Virus record (IMG/VR): IMGVR_UViG_3300045941_000150
Span: 1-49,411 of that record
Length of the DNA stretch: 49,411 nucleotides
Origin: a virus
Direction: 5' to 3' (one strand)
Translations under genes and position numbers: made by a program
The notes under the pieces: generated by a model
The model's input: only the letters and a program-made list of their open reading frames with translations
The model's database searches: none
Told to the model about the DNA's origin: nothing
Shown: one piece after another, positions 14,509 through 23,464 of the stretch
How positions within the stretch are numbered: the first letter of the stretch is position 1
How the letters are laid out: every line of letters starts with the position of its first letter

Positions 14509-16429
14509 ACAATTACTCAAGGAATGCTGCCGGCTTTGGGCGCCGCCAGTCCGAGAATCGCTCTCGCAATGGGCAGAAGCGAACTTCCGGCTCAGTTCGG
14601 AGTATTCGGCGTATGAAGGCCCGCTCAGGCTTTACCAGTTCCAGCGCGGCATCCTGGATGCTTACAGCGACATTTACACCCGCGAGCTCGTGGTGATGAG
14701 CGCAACCCAGATGGTGAAGACGCTACTTCTGCAATGCATCATCGCCCACACGATCGCCCGGGATCCGGGCCCGATCCTACTGGCTCAACCTACCGAAACG
14801 GATGCCGAAACGTTCTCAAAGGAACGTCTCGACCCAATGATCCGTGACATGGAATGCCTCAGAAAGCTCATCGCACCGGCGAAAAAGACGAGCAGCGCGA
14901 ATACGGTCCTGCATAAAGTATTCCGCGGTGGCTCGCTATCGCTCATCGGCGCCCAAACGCCTGGCAATTTCGCGCGCCGGTCTATTCGTGTGTTCCTGGC
15001 GGATGAGCGTGACAAATGGAAGCGGAATGTTGGCAGGGAAGGCGACGGCTATTCCCTTGGGGTGAAGCGCACGGCCACATTTCGGAGCCGGGCGAAACTG
15101 GTTCAGGTATGCTCTCCTACAATCGAGGGCGCCTCGCAGATAGCAGAAGCCTACCAGGGCAGCGATCAGCGTAAATTTTGGGTGCCATGCCCGTCCTGTG
15201 GCCATTCCCAGGTTCTTCGCTGGTCACAAGTAGTCTGGGAAGCCGCAGCTCCGCGCGAAACGGCCAGGTACAAGTGCGAAAACGAGGATTGTGGCGCACC
15301 CTGGAACGATTTCGAGCGCTGGGGCGCGTGTAGCCGCGGAGAATGGAGAGCCGATCGCCCTTTTCAGGGTATTGCTGGATTCTGGATCTCTGAACTTGCC
15401 AGTCCGTGGAAGACACTGGGCGACATGGTTGCGGATTTCCTGTCGAAGAAAGACGATCCTGCGCTTCTGCAGACCTTCGTCAACACTTCGCTTGCTGAAA
15501 CATGGAAAGAACGCGGCGATGCTCCGGATTACGAGAAGTTGATGGCGCGGAGAGAGCCGGATTACCGTCTCGGTCAGGTTCCGGCGCCTGTTCTGTTCCT
15601 CACGGCCGGCGTCGACGTCCAGAAGACCTGGCTCGAGGGTTATGTCTGGGGCTGGGGCCGCGGTAAAGAACGCTGGATTATCGACCATTGGCGGATCGAA
15701 CACAACCCGTATGATCAGGCGGCGTGGGATGCACTGACAACCAGGCTGAATTCTACCTATAGGCATTCGTCCGGAGCCGATCTCGCCATCATGCGGATGG
15801 GAGTCGATACAGGATATGCCACTCAGGAAGTTTACCGGTGGGCCAGGGAACAGGGCGGCGGCAGAGTCATAGCGACGGACGGACGGCCTTCAGGTGCGGC
15901 GTTATTGGGGCTTCCGACGCAGGTCGACGTCACAATAGCCGGACGAAAAATCAAGCATGGCTCGAAGCTCTGGCCGGTCAATGTTTCGATGGGAAAGTCG
16001 GAACTGTACGGTCTGCTCGGCAAAGAGCGACCGGCAGCCGGCGAACCGTATCCGCCAGGCTGGGTCCATTTCCCCTCGGATCTCCAGGAAGAGACCTTCA
16101 GGCAATTAACAGCCGAAGTTCTGGTTACCAGGATCGTCAAAGGCTACCGGAAAACGGAATGGGTCAAGATCCGTGAGCGCAATGAGGCTCTCGACTGCGC
16201 GATCATCAACCGTGCCTGTGCCGCGCACATCGGTATTGACAGATTCGGCGAGCGCCGATGGCATGAGTTCGAAACAGCTCTCAGGTATGCCGATATTAAA
16301 GAACTCGAGCCGGAACCGGGAATAAAACCCGCGGTTGAAATCGCTCAGCGGTCCCCTGAGATTGGCGTGGTGCGCGAACGCACCCAAAGTTGGCTGGGCG
16401 GCCGCGGCGAGAACTGGTTTTCACGATGA
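14495..16429 (+). CDS. Terminase large subunit, lambda gpA family
   Basis: 644 residues from GTG. The ATPase part shows a variant Walker A (SATQMVKT, about 70-77), the following LLAQPTETDAETFS and a Walker B-like IRVFLADERDKW (about 166-177). A zinc site is visible (CPSCGHSQ, CENEDCG, about 231-265). The nuclease domain starts around AGVDVQKTWLEGYVWG (about 370) and includes GVDTGY and DCAIINRACA. The enzyme cuts concatemeric DNA and pumps it into proheads. Walker A is degenerate, as in lambda gpA itself. Confidence 0.92.
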   Translation: MNRAKQLLKECCRLWAPPVRESLSQWAEANFRLSSEYSAYEGPLRLYQFQRGILDAYSDIYTRELVVMSATQMVKTLLLQCIIAHTIARDPGPILLAQPTETDAETFSKERLDPMIRDMECLRKLIAPAKKTSSANTVLHKVFRGGSLSLIGAQTPGNFARRSIRVFLADERDKWKRNVGREGDGYSLGVKRTATFRSRAKLVQVCSPTIEGASQIAEAYQGSDQRKFWVPCPSCGHSQVLRWSQVVWEAAAPRETARYKCENEDCGAPWNDFERWGACSRGEWRADRPFQGIAGFWISELASPWKTLGDMVADFLSKKDDPALLQTFVNTSLAETWKERGDAPDYEKLMARREPDYRLGQVPAPVLFLTAGVDVQKTWLEGYVWGWGRGKERWIIDHWRIEHNPYDQAAWDALTTRLNSTYRHSSGADLAIMRMGVDTGYATQEVYRWAREQGGGRVIATDGRPSGAALLGLPTQVDVTIAGRKIKHGSKLWPVNVSMGKSELYGLLGKERPAAGEPYPPGWVHFPSDLQEETFRQLTAEVLVTRIVKGYRKTEWVKIRERNEALDCAIINRACAAHIGIDRFGERRWHEFETALRYADIKELEPEPGIKPAVEIAQRSPEIGVVRERTQSWLGGRGENWFSR

Positions 16430-16605
16430 GAGTACAGGAACCGGGCATCGGCGAGGAACGGCGTGCACAGTACGAATATCGAACGTCTGTGCTGGATATC
16501 GACACGGACCTCAGTAAATGGGGCGACGAAGGCTGGATATGCTTTGCGATCGTTCCGCTCGAATACAATTCCAAGGCTGTTTTTCACTTCCGCAGAAATA
16601 AATAA
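16426..16605 (+). CDS. Hypothetical protein
   Basis: 59 residues, ATGA overlap with terminase and TAATG junction with gpW. Sequence is mostly beta (YEYRTSVLDIDTDLSKWGDEGWICFAI). No recognised family. Context suggests a small head or packaging accessory protein. Confidence 0.6.
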   Translation: MRVQEPGIGEERRAQYEYRTSVLDIDTDLSKWGDEGWICFAIVPLEYNSKAVFHFRRNK

Positions 16606-16808
16606 TGCCCTGGTTACCCTCGGACCTCGAAGCGTTGGAAGCAGCCATCAAGACCGGTGTGAGCGAAGTGCGCTATGCAGACCGGAGCGTCCGTTACCAA
16701 TCGCTCGAGGAAATGCTTGCGCTTCGCCAGATCATGCGGGAATCGATCGAAGGCGGCAGTTCAAGCGGCCAGGTTCGGACCACGCTCGCTTCGTACACCA
16801 AAGGCTGA
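16605..16808 (+). CDS. gpW-like head-tail joining protein
   Basis: 67 residues, the usual size of lambda gpW. LEALEAAIKTGVSEVRYADR followed by a strand and VRYQSLEEMLALRQIMRES has the helix-hairpin-helix pattern of the gpW fold. The protein sits between terminase and portal genes, as in lambda. It would plug the portal and form the platform for tail joining. Confidence 0.8.
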   Translation: MPWLPSDLEALEAAIKTGVSEVRYADRSVRYQSLEEMLALRQIMRESIEGGSSSGQVRTTLASYTKG

Positions 16809-16811
16809 GAT

Positions 16812-18272
16812 TTGAATTGGCTTGATCGAGCGATCGACTGGCTGTCGCCGGCCATGGGTCTCAAGCGCGCCCGGGCCAGGCACATTCAAGAGGTTTTGCT
16901 CGGATATGAAGGCGTTCGCAGTACACGGCGCCAGGGCGGCTGGAACACGGCGCAGAACAGCGGCAACGCCGAAATGGGCGTTGCGCTCACGAAACTCCGT
17001 GATAACGCCCGTGACCTTGTTCGTAATAACGCCTACGCAAAAAAGGCGGTGCGCGAATGGTCGAAGCGCGTCGTCGGATGGGGTATCACACCACAGGCCG
17101 ATACCGGCAGCGCCTCGCTTAACGAGATTATCGATCAGTACTGGGAACAGTGGGTTCCGCAGTGCATGTCTGACAGGCGGCTCGGGTTCTACGCGGCGCA
17201 AAAGCTCATTTGCCGGGCAGCTTTCGAGTCCGGAGAGTGCCTTGTCAGGATCTGGGATAGGCGAATTCAAGATCAGCTCGCCGTCCCGTTTCAAATTCAG
17301 ATTCTTGAGTCTGATTATTTGGATATCAACCAAACAAAGACGCTCGAGACCGGCTACATTCTCCATGGCATCGAGTTCGACCCTATCGGCCGTATCCGCG
17401 GCTACTGGCTCTTTGGGCAGCATCCAGGGGATGTTGTCAACACGAGGCTCGGGAGAAATCTAGCTAGCAGATTCGTACCAGCCGAGGTTATTCTGCACCA
17501 TGCCGAAATCGAGCGGCCGGGCGATGTCAGGGCAGTAACCCGGTTTGCGCCGGTCATGAACAAGCTGCGAGACGTCGATGAATACGCCGATGCCGAGATT
17601 GTGCGTAAGAAAATCGAGGCGTGCCTAACGGCCATGATTACGCAGCCCGAGGGCGCCGACGGTCCAACGATGGGTTCCCTGGTAACGGATGCGGACGGCA
17701 ACAAGGTAGAGAAATTCCAACCCGGTATGATAATGTACGGCGCCCAGGGAGTCAGCGCGGAGTTCTTCGCTCCGTCGAGCTCCGGCGACTTCGCCTCACA
17801 TAAGAAAACTGAACTACGGGAGGTCTCCACCGGCCTTGGAATTCCTTATGTGACGCTCGCGGACGACCTCAGCGATGTCAATTACTCGAGCTATCGCGGC
17901 GGCGCGGTCGCTTACCGGGATGACATCGACGAATACCGGTGGAATTGGTTTATCCCGCAGGTCCTCGACCCCATCTGGCGTAAGTTTGTCGACACTCTGT
18001 ATCTGATGGGCGGCATTCCGGAGGCAAATTACGGCGTGAAGTGGAATCCTCCGCCATTCGATCTGCTCGACCGTGAATCAGAGAGCAAGGCCGATATGAC
18101 CGAGTTACTCATCGGTAAAAAGACATGGCCACAAATGTTGGGCGAGCAAGGCAGAGACCCGGAAAAACAATTCACGGAAATTGCGGCATGGAAGCCCAGG
18201 CTGGACTCTGTCGGAGTCTCATTCAATCCGAAAGGAAACAAAAATGGCGAAGCTCAGAATTCCGCGGCCTAG
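16812..18272 (+). CDS. Portal protein, lambda gpB family
   Basis: 486 residues from TTG 16812. Residues about 38-85 (TRRQGGWNTAQNSGNAEMGV, LRDNARDLVRNNAYAKKAVRE) and the body (YAAQKLICRAAFESGECLVRIWD, IQILESDYLD, GIEFDPIGRIRGYWLF, VNYSSYRGG) match the lambda-like portal family. It forms the dodecameric ring through which DNA enters the capsid. The last 29 bases overlap the capsid gene. Confidence 0.92.
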   Translation: MNWLDRAIDWLSPAMGLKRARARHIQEVLLGYEGVRSTRRQGGWNTAQNSGNAEMGVALTKLRDNARDLVRNNAYAKKAVREWSKRVVGWGITPQADTGSASLNEIIDQYWEQWVPQCMSDRRLGFYAAQKLICRAAFESGECLVRIWDRRIQDQLAVPFQIQILESDYLDINQTKTLETGYILHGIEFDPIGRIRGYWLFGQHPGDVVNTRLGRNLASRFVPAEVILHHAEIERPGDVRAVTRFAPVMNKLRDVDEYADAEIVRKKIEACLTAMITQPEGADGPTMGSLVTDADGNKVEKFQPGMIMYGAQGVSAEFFAPSSSGDFASHKKTELREVSTGLGIPYVTLADDLSDVNYSSYRGGAVAYRDDIDEYRWNWFIPQVLDPIWRKFVDTLYLMGGIPEANYGVKWNPPPFDLLDRESESKADMTELLIGKKTWPQMLGEQGRDPEKQFTEIAAWKPRLDSVGVSFNPKGNKNGEAQNSAA

Positions 18273-20133
18273 CATTATTGCGACCCTCGCGCCGGAATCG
18301 CTCAACGGCGAGGAACGCACAATCGACGCTACATTTTACAGTGGCGCCGAAGTACCTCGGTTTTCGTGGCTCCGCGGCGAATACATGCTCACGCTGGAGA
18401 CCAAGCCAGGCGCAGTGCGGCTCGGTCAGTTGAACACCGGCTCTGCCCCAGTGCTCGAGGCACACAACGATTGGAGGACAAGTGATGTCCTTGGTGTCGT
18501 GGAAAAAGGCTGGCTCGAGAATGGTTCGGCCAAAGCGAGTCTGCGTTTCGCCAAGAACGATGAATCCGCCGATCGCGTCTGGAACAAGATCGAGCAGAAG
18601 ATCCTGCGCAACGTTTCGATGGGTGTCCGGATTCACAAGATGAAAGAGACCTCGACAGCCGAGGACAAAATCAAGTCGTACCTTGCGACAGACTGGGAGC
18701 CATTCGAAATTTCCATCGTCCCGATCGGGGCTGATCCTGGAGCCCATCTTGAACTCGCCGGCGATACCGGCGAGCAGGAAATCGAAGTCGAAGAGTTTTC
18801 GCGGGCAACTAGCCCAAAGGAGGCACACATGCCTGAACAGACGGGCGAAACTGCCCACAATTCGGATGCGGTGGCAGCGGCGCAAGCCGCGGAGCGTACC
18901 AGAGTCCTGGAAATTACCAAAAAGGGCGCACTGGCCAAGCTGGAGCCGGCTTTCGTCACTCAACACATCGAGGCTGGCACGTCGGTTGAGGAATTCATCC
19001 GGCTGGGATTCGACCGGATGGCGGCGCGCAGCGAAGCGATTCCGACACGGGAACATCACGAGATTACGCGCGATGAACGCGAAACCAGGCGCGCACTGGC
19101 CGAGTCAGCCATTCTCAATCTGGTCCTGCCGAGCAAATTCAAAGTGGAACCGGAGAATGACTTCCGCGGCATGCGGATTTCCAGGCTGGCCGAGGAGTTG
19201 CTCACACGCTCGGGCGTCAGCGTTCGCGGCAAAAACATGGCGGAAATCGTGAATCTCACCATGCACGCGACGGCCGACTTTCCGTACATCCTCGAAAACA
19301 GCGCGCGCAAGATGCTGCTGGCCGCCTATGAATACGCTTCTCCAACATACAGGACTTGGACCAAGCGCTCGACAACTCCGGATTTCAAAACGATGAGCCG
19401 GTTACGACTCAGTGAGACCCCGGCGTTCATCGTGGTTCCGGAAGGCGGACAGATCCAGCTCGGGCCGATGACGGAATCGCGCGAACAGTACGCGATCGCC
19501 ACATACGGCCGCGGCGTATCGTTCACTCGGCAGATGCTGATCAATGACGACCTCGGAGCGTTCAACGATTTGATCTCCGCGTTCGGCATTCAGGCCTCCC
19601 GGCTGGAGAATAAGACCGTTTACGCGATCCTGACGGCGAATGCTGCCATGGCCGATACAGTCGCGTTGTTCCATGCCACGCACAACAACCTGGGATCCGG
19701 GGCCCTTGGTAATCCAGGGCTGGATTCGATGTTTACGGCGATGGGAACACAAAAGGGGCTCGATGGTCTGACGGTTCTTAATTTGCGACCGCAGTATCTG
19801 ATTGTCCCGATGGCGAAGGCTGCTACCGCTCAAAGCGTGATGACTCCGGTGGGACCGTCTGTCAAGATCACCGATCAGAACTGGTTCGCCGGCCGGCTGA
19901 CCATCGTCGCGGATGGGGAACTTGACGCCAATTCAACCAGCGTGTGGTATGGCGCCGCAGATCCGAGTACTGCACCCGGCATCGAATACTCTCACCTCGA
20001 GGGAGCGGAAGGTCCGCAAATCATCCGCAAAGAGAACGAAGGCGCGATTCTTGGCGTGCAGCTCTATGCGTACCTCGATTTCGGAGCGAAAGCCATCGAC
20101 TGGCGCCCGCTCTACAAGAGCACAGGCGTATAA
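18244..20133 (+). CDS. Prohead protease-major capsid protein fusion
   Basis: 629 residues. Residues about 20-170 form an HK97-type prohead protease domain with likely catalytic His 74 (APVLEAHN) and Ser 125 (RNVSMGVR), then the family-typical WEPFEISIVPIGADPGA. A linker and helical region (about 175-290) leads to a Mu gpT/HK97-fold capsid body (SETPAFIVVPEGGQ, YGRGVSFTRQMLINDDLGAF, VALFHATHNNLG). Start ATG 18244 has AAAGGA upstream; the longer frame from 18181 lies in the portal gene. An internal strong ribosome site at residue 196 may give a capsid-only product. Confidence 0.88.
   Translation: MAKLRIPRPSIIATLAPESLNGEERTIDATFYSGAEVPRFSWLRGEYMLTLETKPGAVRLGQLNTGSAPVLEAHNDWRTSDVLGVVEKGWLENGSAKASLRFAKNDESADRVWNKIEQKILRNVSMGVRIHKMKETSTAEDKIKSYLATDWEPFEISIVPIGADPGAHLELAGDTGEQEIEVEEFSRATSPKEAHMPEQTGETAHNSDAVAAAQAAERTRVLEITKKGALAKLEPAFVTQHIEAGTSVEEFIRLGFDRMAARSEAIPTREHHEITRDERETRRALAESAILNLVLPSKFKVEPENDFRGMRISRLAEELLTRSGVSVRGKNMAEIVNLTMHATADFPYILENSARKMLLAAYEYASPTYRTWTKRSTTPDFKTMSRLRLSETPAFIVVPEGGQIQLGPMTESREQYAIATYGRGVSFTRQMLINDDLGAFNDLISAFGIQASRLENKTVYAILTANAAMADTVALFHATHNNLGSGALGNPGLDSMFTAMGTQKGLDGLTVLNLRPQYLIVPMAKAATAQSVMTPVGPSVKITDQNWFAGRLTIVADGELDANSTSVWYGAADPSTAPGIEYSHLEGAEGPQIIRKENEGAILGVQLYAYLDFGAKAIDWRPLYKSTGV
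18816..18831 (+). promoter_or_regulatory. Internal ribosome-binding site and start within the capsid gene
   Basis: AAAGGAGG at 18816-18823 followed by five bases and an in-frame ATG at 18829 (Met 196 of the fusion, MPEQTGE). This is the best Shine-Dalgarno match in the head region. It lies exactly between the protease and capsid parts, so a nested 434-residue capsid product is likely. Confidence 0.65.
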
Positions 20134-20157
20134 CCGTTTTTAAGAGGAGAAAACAAC

Positions 20158-20535
20158 ATGCCTACTGGATATCTTGTTCCTGCGCCACCGCAAATCAGCC
20201 CGAAGGCCACGGTCGTGGCTCATGCTGCTAGCGCTACGTTAACCGTTGCAGACTTCGGTAAAATTCACACCAATACTGGAGCCTCCGGAGCGACTATCTA
20301 TACATTGCCGGCGCCGGCAGATGCCGCGGGAGTCACTCTGCGAGTCCAGTTGACAGTAGCTCAAACTGTCCAACTGCTGCCACCGTCTGGCAAGTCGGTA
20401 TACCTCGGTGGTTCCGGAGTTGCTTCGAAATATGCGTTGCTTGCTGGGGTCATCGGCAATTACGTCGATCTCTTCAGCGATGGCGAGGCTTATTTGATAA
20501 CGGGCTATAGCGGAGTGGTCACAAAAGAGGCCTAA
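20158..20535 (+). CDS. Putative head decoration or small structural protein
   Basis: 125 residues, AGAGGAG upstream of ATG. Beta-rich Thr/Ser/Ala/Val sequence (ASATLTVADFGKIHTNTGAS, TIYTLPAPADAAGVTLRVQL, YVDLFSDGEAYLITGYSG). The fold pattern occurs in phage structural and decoration modules. The position right after the capsid gene supports head decoration; the assignment is from context. Confidence 0.55.
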   Translation: MPTGYLVPAPPQISPKATVVAHAASATLTVADFGKIHTNTGASGATIYTLPAPADAAGVTLRVQLTVAQTVQLLPPSGKSVYLGGSGVASKYALLAGVIGNYVDLFSDGEAYLITGYSGVVTKEA

Positions 20536-20537
20536 CC

Positions 20538-20828
20538 GTGGCCTTTGATTTTGGGCCACTCAATGATGCTGTAACCAGCATCTACGGTCAAACTGTGACA
20601 CACATCCCCAACGCCGGGCCGAACCAGGAACTGCAAGCGACACTCCTGGATCCGGCGCGGCTCGGGGAAGTATCGCCTGGTGTTTTGCTTGTGGCAGCCG
20701 CTCCGCCTTTACACTTTGTCACGCAGCCGGCAAAGGGTGACCAGATACAAATTGGCAGCGTGGAGTACCGTGTTTTCGCGATTTCCACCGATGCCGGCGG
20801 AATGGCGCAACTCTCGTTGACTCTGTGA
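20538..20828 (+). CDS. Head-tail attachment protein, lambda gpFII-like
   Basis: 96 residues from GTG. A small beta-rich protein (VTHIPNAGPNQELQATLLDP, GDQIQIGSVEYRVFAISTD) in the position and size of lambda gpFII, which binds gpW to form the tail attachment surface. Family assignment rests on size, pattern and context. Confidence 0.65.
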   Translation: MAFDFGPLNDAVTSIYGQTVTHIPNAGPNQELQATLLDPARLGEVSPGVLLVAAAPPLHFVTQPAKGDQIQIGSVEYRVFAISTDAGGMAQLSLTL

Positions 20829-21280
20829 CCAATCCGGATATCCTGCGGGCGAACCTTGTGACAAAGCTCCGCGACATTCCATCGCTGGTAGCGCTGCTCG
20901 GCGGAGACCCGGCCAATATCGTCGAGTTCATTGAGCAAGCGGAGGGCGATTCTTTCGGGACCATCGCAAAGCTAAGTCCTCCAAAGCTCTTGGTCATGTA
21001 CACCGGTTCGGTTCCACGCACGCAGATGGAGTACAGGCAGCACAATTTCTCGTTGATTCCTCGCGTATCCGGGAGCCCGGTTGCGATCTACGAGCAAATC
21101 GAGGACGGCATACCAGTCAGCGGCACTGGTCTGAAAATGCTGTACGAGCCAATACACTTTGCCGTGCATCCGATGGAAGTTACATCGATGCAGCGTCGCG
21201 TGATCCCAGTGAGCGAGCAGTCCAGCTTTGATTACTGGGAGATCTTGACTTCATTCGTTGAAAACAGAGTAGGAGGGTAA
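20825..21280 (+). CDS. Putative tail terminator/minor tail protein
   Basis: 151 residues from GTG overlapping the previous stop (GTGA). Helical start (NPDILRANLVTKLRDIPSLVALLGG) followed by alternating strands (KLLVMYTGSVPRTQMEYRQHNFSL). This layout and position between the head-tail joiner and the tube protein match tail terminator proteins such as lambda gpU. Function inferred from context. Confidence 0.6.
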   Translation: MTNPDILRANLVTKLRDIPSLVALLGGDPANIVEFIEQAEGDSFGTIAKLSPPKLLVMYTGSVPRTQMEYRQHNFSLIPRVSGSPVAIYEQIEDGIPVSGTGLKMLYEPIHFAVHPMEVTSMQRRVIPVSEQSSFDYWEILTSFVENRVGG

Positions 21281-21284
21281 GAAA

Positions 21285-22343
21285 ATGCCTGCACGCGAAC
21301 AGGAACTCGCAACCGGGATTGGATTTAAAAAGCAGGGTGCTCTGCAAACCGCATTGACGGCTGCGGATCTCTGGACGCTCCGATCGACAAGTTTCAATCC
21401 CAGTTTTCCGGAGCACGTCAACGAAACAGACGCCGATGATTTCAACAAGGGCGACGAGTTCGTTACGCAGGTGTTTCCGTCTCACATAAACTTCCCCTGG
21501 GAGTGGCCGTACTATCTCACATCGCAGAATGCAGCCCAGGTATTCACGTTTGGGTTCGGCAAGTCCGTGGAGTCAACACCCGGTGCCGGAGCTTTCCAAT
21601 ACGTCTGCACGCTGATGGATCCCGTAACTGACGGCGTAAACCTTCCTGCTACTACGATCGTTTCCGGACTGCGGGCCGGTACTGGCGGCGAGATGCTGGA
21701 TATGGCACTCATCGGAGCCATCCTGGACTCGTTCGAAATCAAATTGTCGTCTGGGCCTGGCCGCCAAAACGCCACGATGACCTCGCGCTGGTTCGGATGT
21801 GGCAAGTACCTGAACAATTCCGGGATCGCGATACCGGCTGTTACCTCAGAGAATCTCCTGCAGAGCGGTGGGGCGACGGTCATCACCATTAACGGAGTCG
21901 ATTATTTCGCAGCGGCTACGTTTGTAGAAACGACTTTCGGCTATCAAAACAACGTGCCTCCGGATGGCGGATTTTTCGCTGGTTCCGGCGTGATGGCATC
22001 GGCGGGAGGAAATTATGGTATCCGCGGCCGCATGCGGCAGGGCCGCCGGACATTTTCATTGACGCACACCGCAGAACTGGAATCCAGTTCAACGGAACTC
22101 GCATTATTGCTCGCCGGCACAGAAGGCACAGCAACGATCACTATTGAGGGTGCTGTAATAGCAGGCGCCGTCAAGCATAAACTGATTCTCACCTTCCATC
22201 GAATTCGATTCAGCGCGATATCCCTCGGCGAATCTAATGAGGGATTCACGACGGTAGTCGTAGGGTCTCAGATCATGAAACACCCATCGAATGGGGTGAT
22301 GACGGCGACCATCGTCACGGACAAAACCGGGATCTGCCAATGA
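21285..22343 (+). CDS. Major tail tube protein
   Basis: 352 residues, GGAGGG upstream of the ATG. Beta-rich with repeated strand patterns (ALQTALTAADLWTLRSTSF, DSFEIKLSSGPGRQNATMTSRW, AFTLTH-like blocks), as expected for stacked hexameric tube subunits. It is the large beta protein immediately before the tail assembly chaperones and tape measure. No sheath gene is present, so the tail should be non-contractile. Confidence 0.75.
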   Translation: MPAREQELATGIGFKKQGALQTALTAADLWTLRSTSFNPSFPEHVNETDADDFNKGDEFVTQVFPSHINFPWEWPYYLTSQNAAQVFTFGFGKSVESTPGAGAFQYVCTLMDPVTDGVNLPATTIVSGLRAGTGGEMLDMALIGAILDSFEIKLSSGPGRQNATMTSRWFGCGKYLNNSGIAIPAVTSENLLQSGGATVITINGVDYFAAATFVETTFGYQNNVPPDGGFFAGSGVMASAGGNYGIRGRMRQGRRTFSLTHTAELESSSTELALLLAGTEGTATITIEGAVIAGAVKHKLILTFHRIRFSAISLGESNEGFTTVVVGSQIMKHPSNGVMTATIVTDKTGICQ

Positions 22344-22612
22344 CCTACCAGGAAGGGGATCGGATCAAAGTCAAGGCGACGGGCAAATCCGGTGTAGTAC
22401 GCACGGCCAGCTTCCACGTCAAGCGGAGCGTCGGAACGGCCGAGGTCATCGAGACGCAGGCCGTGATGGTAACGCTCGACAATGGCGGCGAATCCGCTGA
22501 AGTGCTATTTACCCACGAAGAAATCGAAAAATCAGAGATAAAGAAGGACAAGCACGAGCATGTTCAGCCTGAACGAGAGCATCGAGGGAAGTCCTCGACC
22601 CATAAACGTTAA
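22340..22612 (+). CDS. Small hypothetical tail-region protein
   Basis: 90 residues, ATGA overlap with the tube gene. The opening GDRIKVKATGKSGVVRTASF resembles a KOW or small SH3-like barrel; the C-terminus is highly charged (about 60-90). Its last 53 bases overlap the chaperone start in another frame. Role unknown. Confidence 0.55.
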   Translation: MTYQEGDRIKVKATGKSGVVRTASFHVKRSVGTAEVIETQAVMVTLDNGGESAEVLFTHEEIEKSEIKKDKHEHVQPEREHRGKSSTHKR

Positions 22613-23189
22613 ATTGCCGCCTGGTAGTAGTGCGGAGAGCGTAGATGTTCGCTATCCGACGGATGCGGAGTGGTGCGAACGAATTAGAAACTTCCGCATC
22701 GTGCATGCAGCGTCCGGCAGGAACTACAAGCGTGTTGGAGATAACAGGCCGGCAGTTTCTCAGGAACTCTTCAAAAAAATCTGCCTGAATGGTCATGGCG
22801 AGACTATCGATGAAGCCGAAGCCTTCTACGTTATCGATCGGCTTGAGCGGTCGCAATGCATCGGGGTTGAGCGGAGTGGAGATCTGTTCCAAGTTCAACT
22901 CAGGGTGCAAGGTGGCATAACTGTTCATGTTCTAAAGGCTCCAACGCAGAAGCGAGTACTCGAATATAAACGCGCCGTCAGCCCTGAGCCGACTGTGCGT
23001 AACGGGAAAATCGAATCCCGCGGGAGGCTCGAACCAGCCGGGCAACTCTACGATGACCTGATCCAGATGCGAGCCCAAGGTTATTCGGCCGGTGTGCCGA
23101 TAATCCACAAGGACCAGGTTCTATCGGCGTTGCTGCTCGAGATGGACGCGATTGCCAATGACGAAGAAGACGACTTCCCGGAAGACTGA
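22560..23189 (+). CDS. Tail assembly chaperone, gpG-like
   Basis: 209 residues. A soluble helical protein with N-terminal strands (VKLPPGSSAESVDVRYP), the segment DAEWCERIRNFRI and an acidic C-terminus (NDEEDDFPED). It lies between tube and tape measure, as lambda gpG does. A second frame without a standard start opens near its stop, which is the usual sign of a frameshifted G-T chaperone pair. It would coat the tape measure during assembly. Confidence 0.75.
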   Translation: MFSLNESIEGSPRPINVKLPPGSSAESVDVRYPTDAEWCERIRNFRIVHAASGRNYKRVGDNRPAVSQELFKKICLNGHGETIDEAEAFYVIDRLERSQCIGVERSGDLFQVQLRVQGGITVHVLKAPTQKRVLEYKRAVSPEPTVRNGKIESRGRLEPAGQLYDDLIQMRAQGYSAGVPIIHKDQVLSALLLEMDAIANDEEDDFPED

Positions 23190-23464
23190 ACCCCGGCCAG
23201 GAGCCGGGGGGATTCAGGGACGCGATCGCCGGGTGGATTCGAGGCCGCGACGTCGATGAAATTTACCGGCCTCTGCTCGATCGCGTCTCGATCATCGATG
23301 CAGCACTTCAGATGCAATTCCACGTGAGCTTGGACGATGTGACGCCCGAGGAGTTCCGGGCGCTGCCCATACTCCGCGCTGAACGTGATCGTTGGCGAGA
23401 CGAGGAAGAGAAGAAGCAGGCTGCTATCGCCGAGATGAGACGGAAGTCCACGAGCAGTTTCTGA
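23186..23464 (+). CDS. Tail chaperone second part (gpT-like), frame opened by -1 shift or CTG start
   Basis: The open frame spans 23162-23464 and encodes about 92 residues (GFRDAIAGWIRGRDVDEIYR, SLDDVTPEEFRALPIL, then a charged EEEKKQ helix). It has no ATG, GTG or TTG start. A CTG at 23186 overlaps the upstream stop (CTGA). The frame is -1 relative to the upstream gene. Expression as a GT fusion or by re-initiation is possible. Composition fits a tail chaperone C-terminal part. Confidence 0.6.
   Translation: MNPGQEPGGFRDAIAGWIRGRDVDEIYRPLLDRVSIIDAALQMQFHVSLDDVTPEEFRALPILRAERDRWRDEEEKKQAAIAEMRRKSTSSF
23191..23209 (+). other. GC-rich stem-loop at the chaperone frame junction
   Basis: CCCCGGC (23191-23197) pairs perfectly with GCCGGGG (23203-23209) across a five-base loop. 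It starts one base after the upstream stop codon, close enough to a slip site in 23162-23187 to act as a frameshift stimulator, or as a re-initiation aid. Confidence 0.55.
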
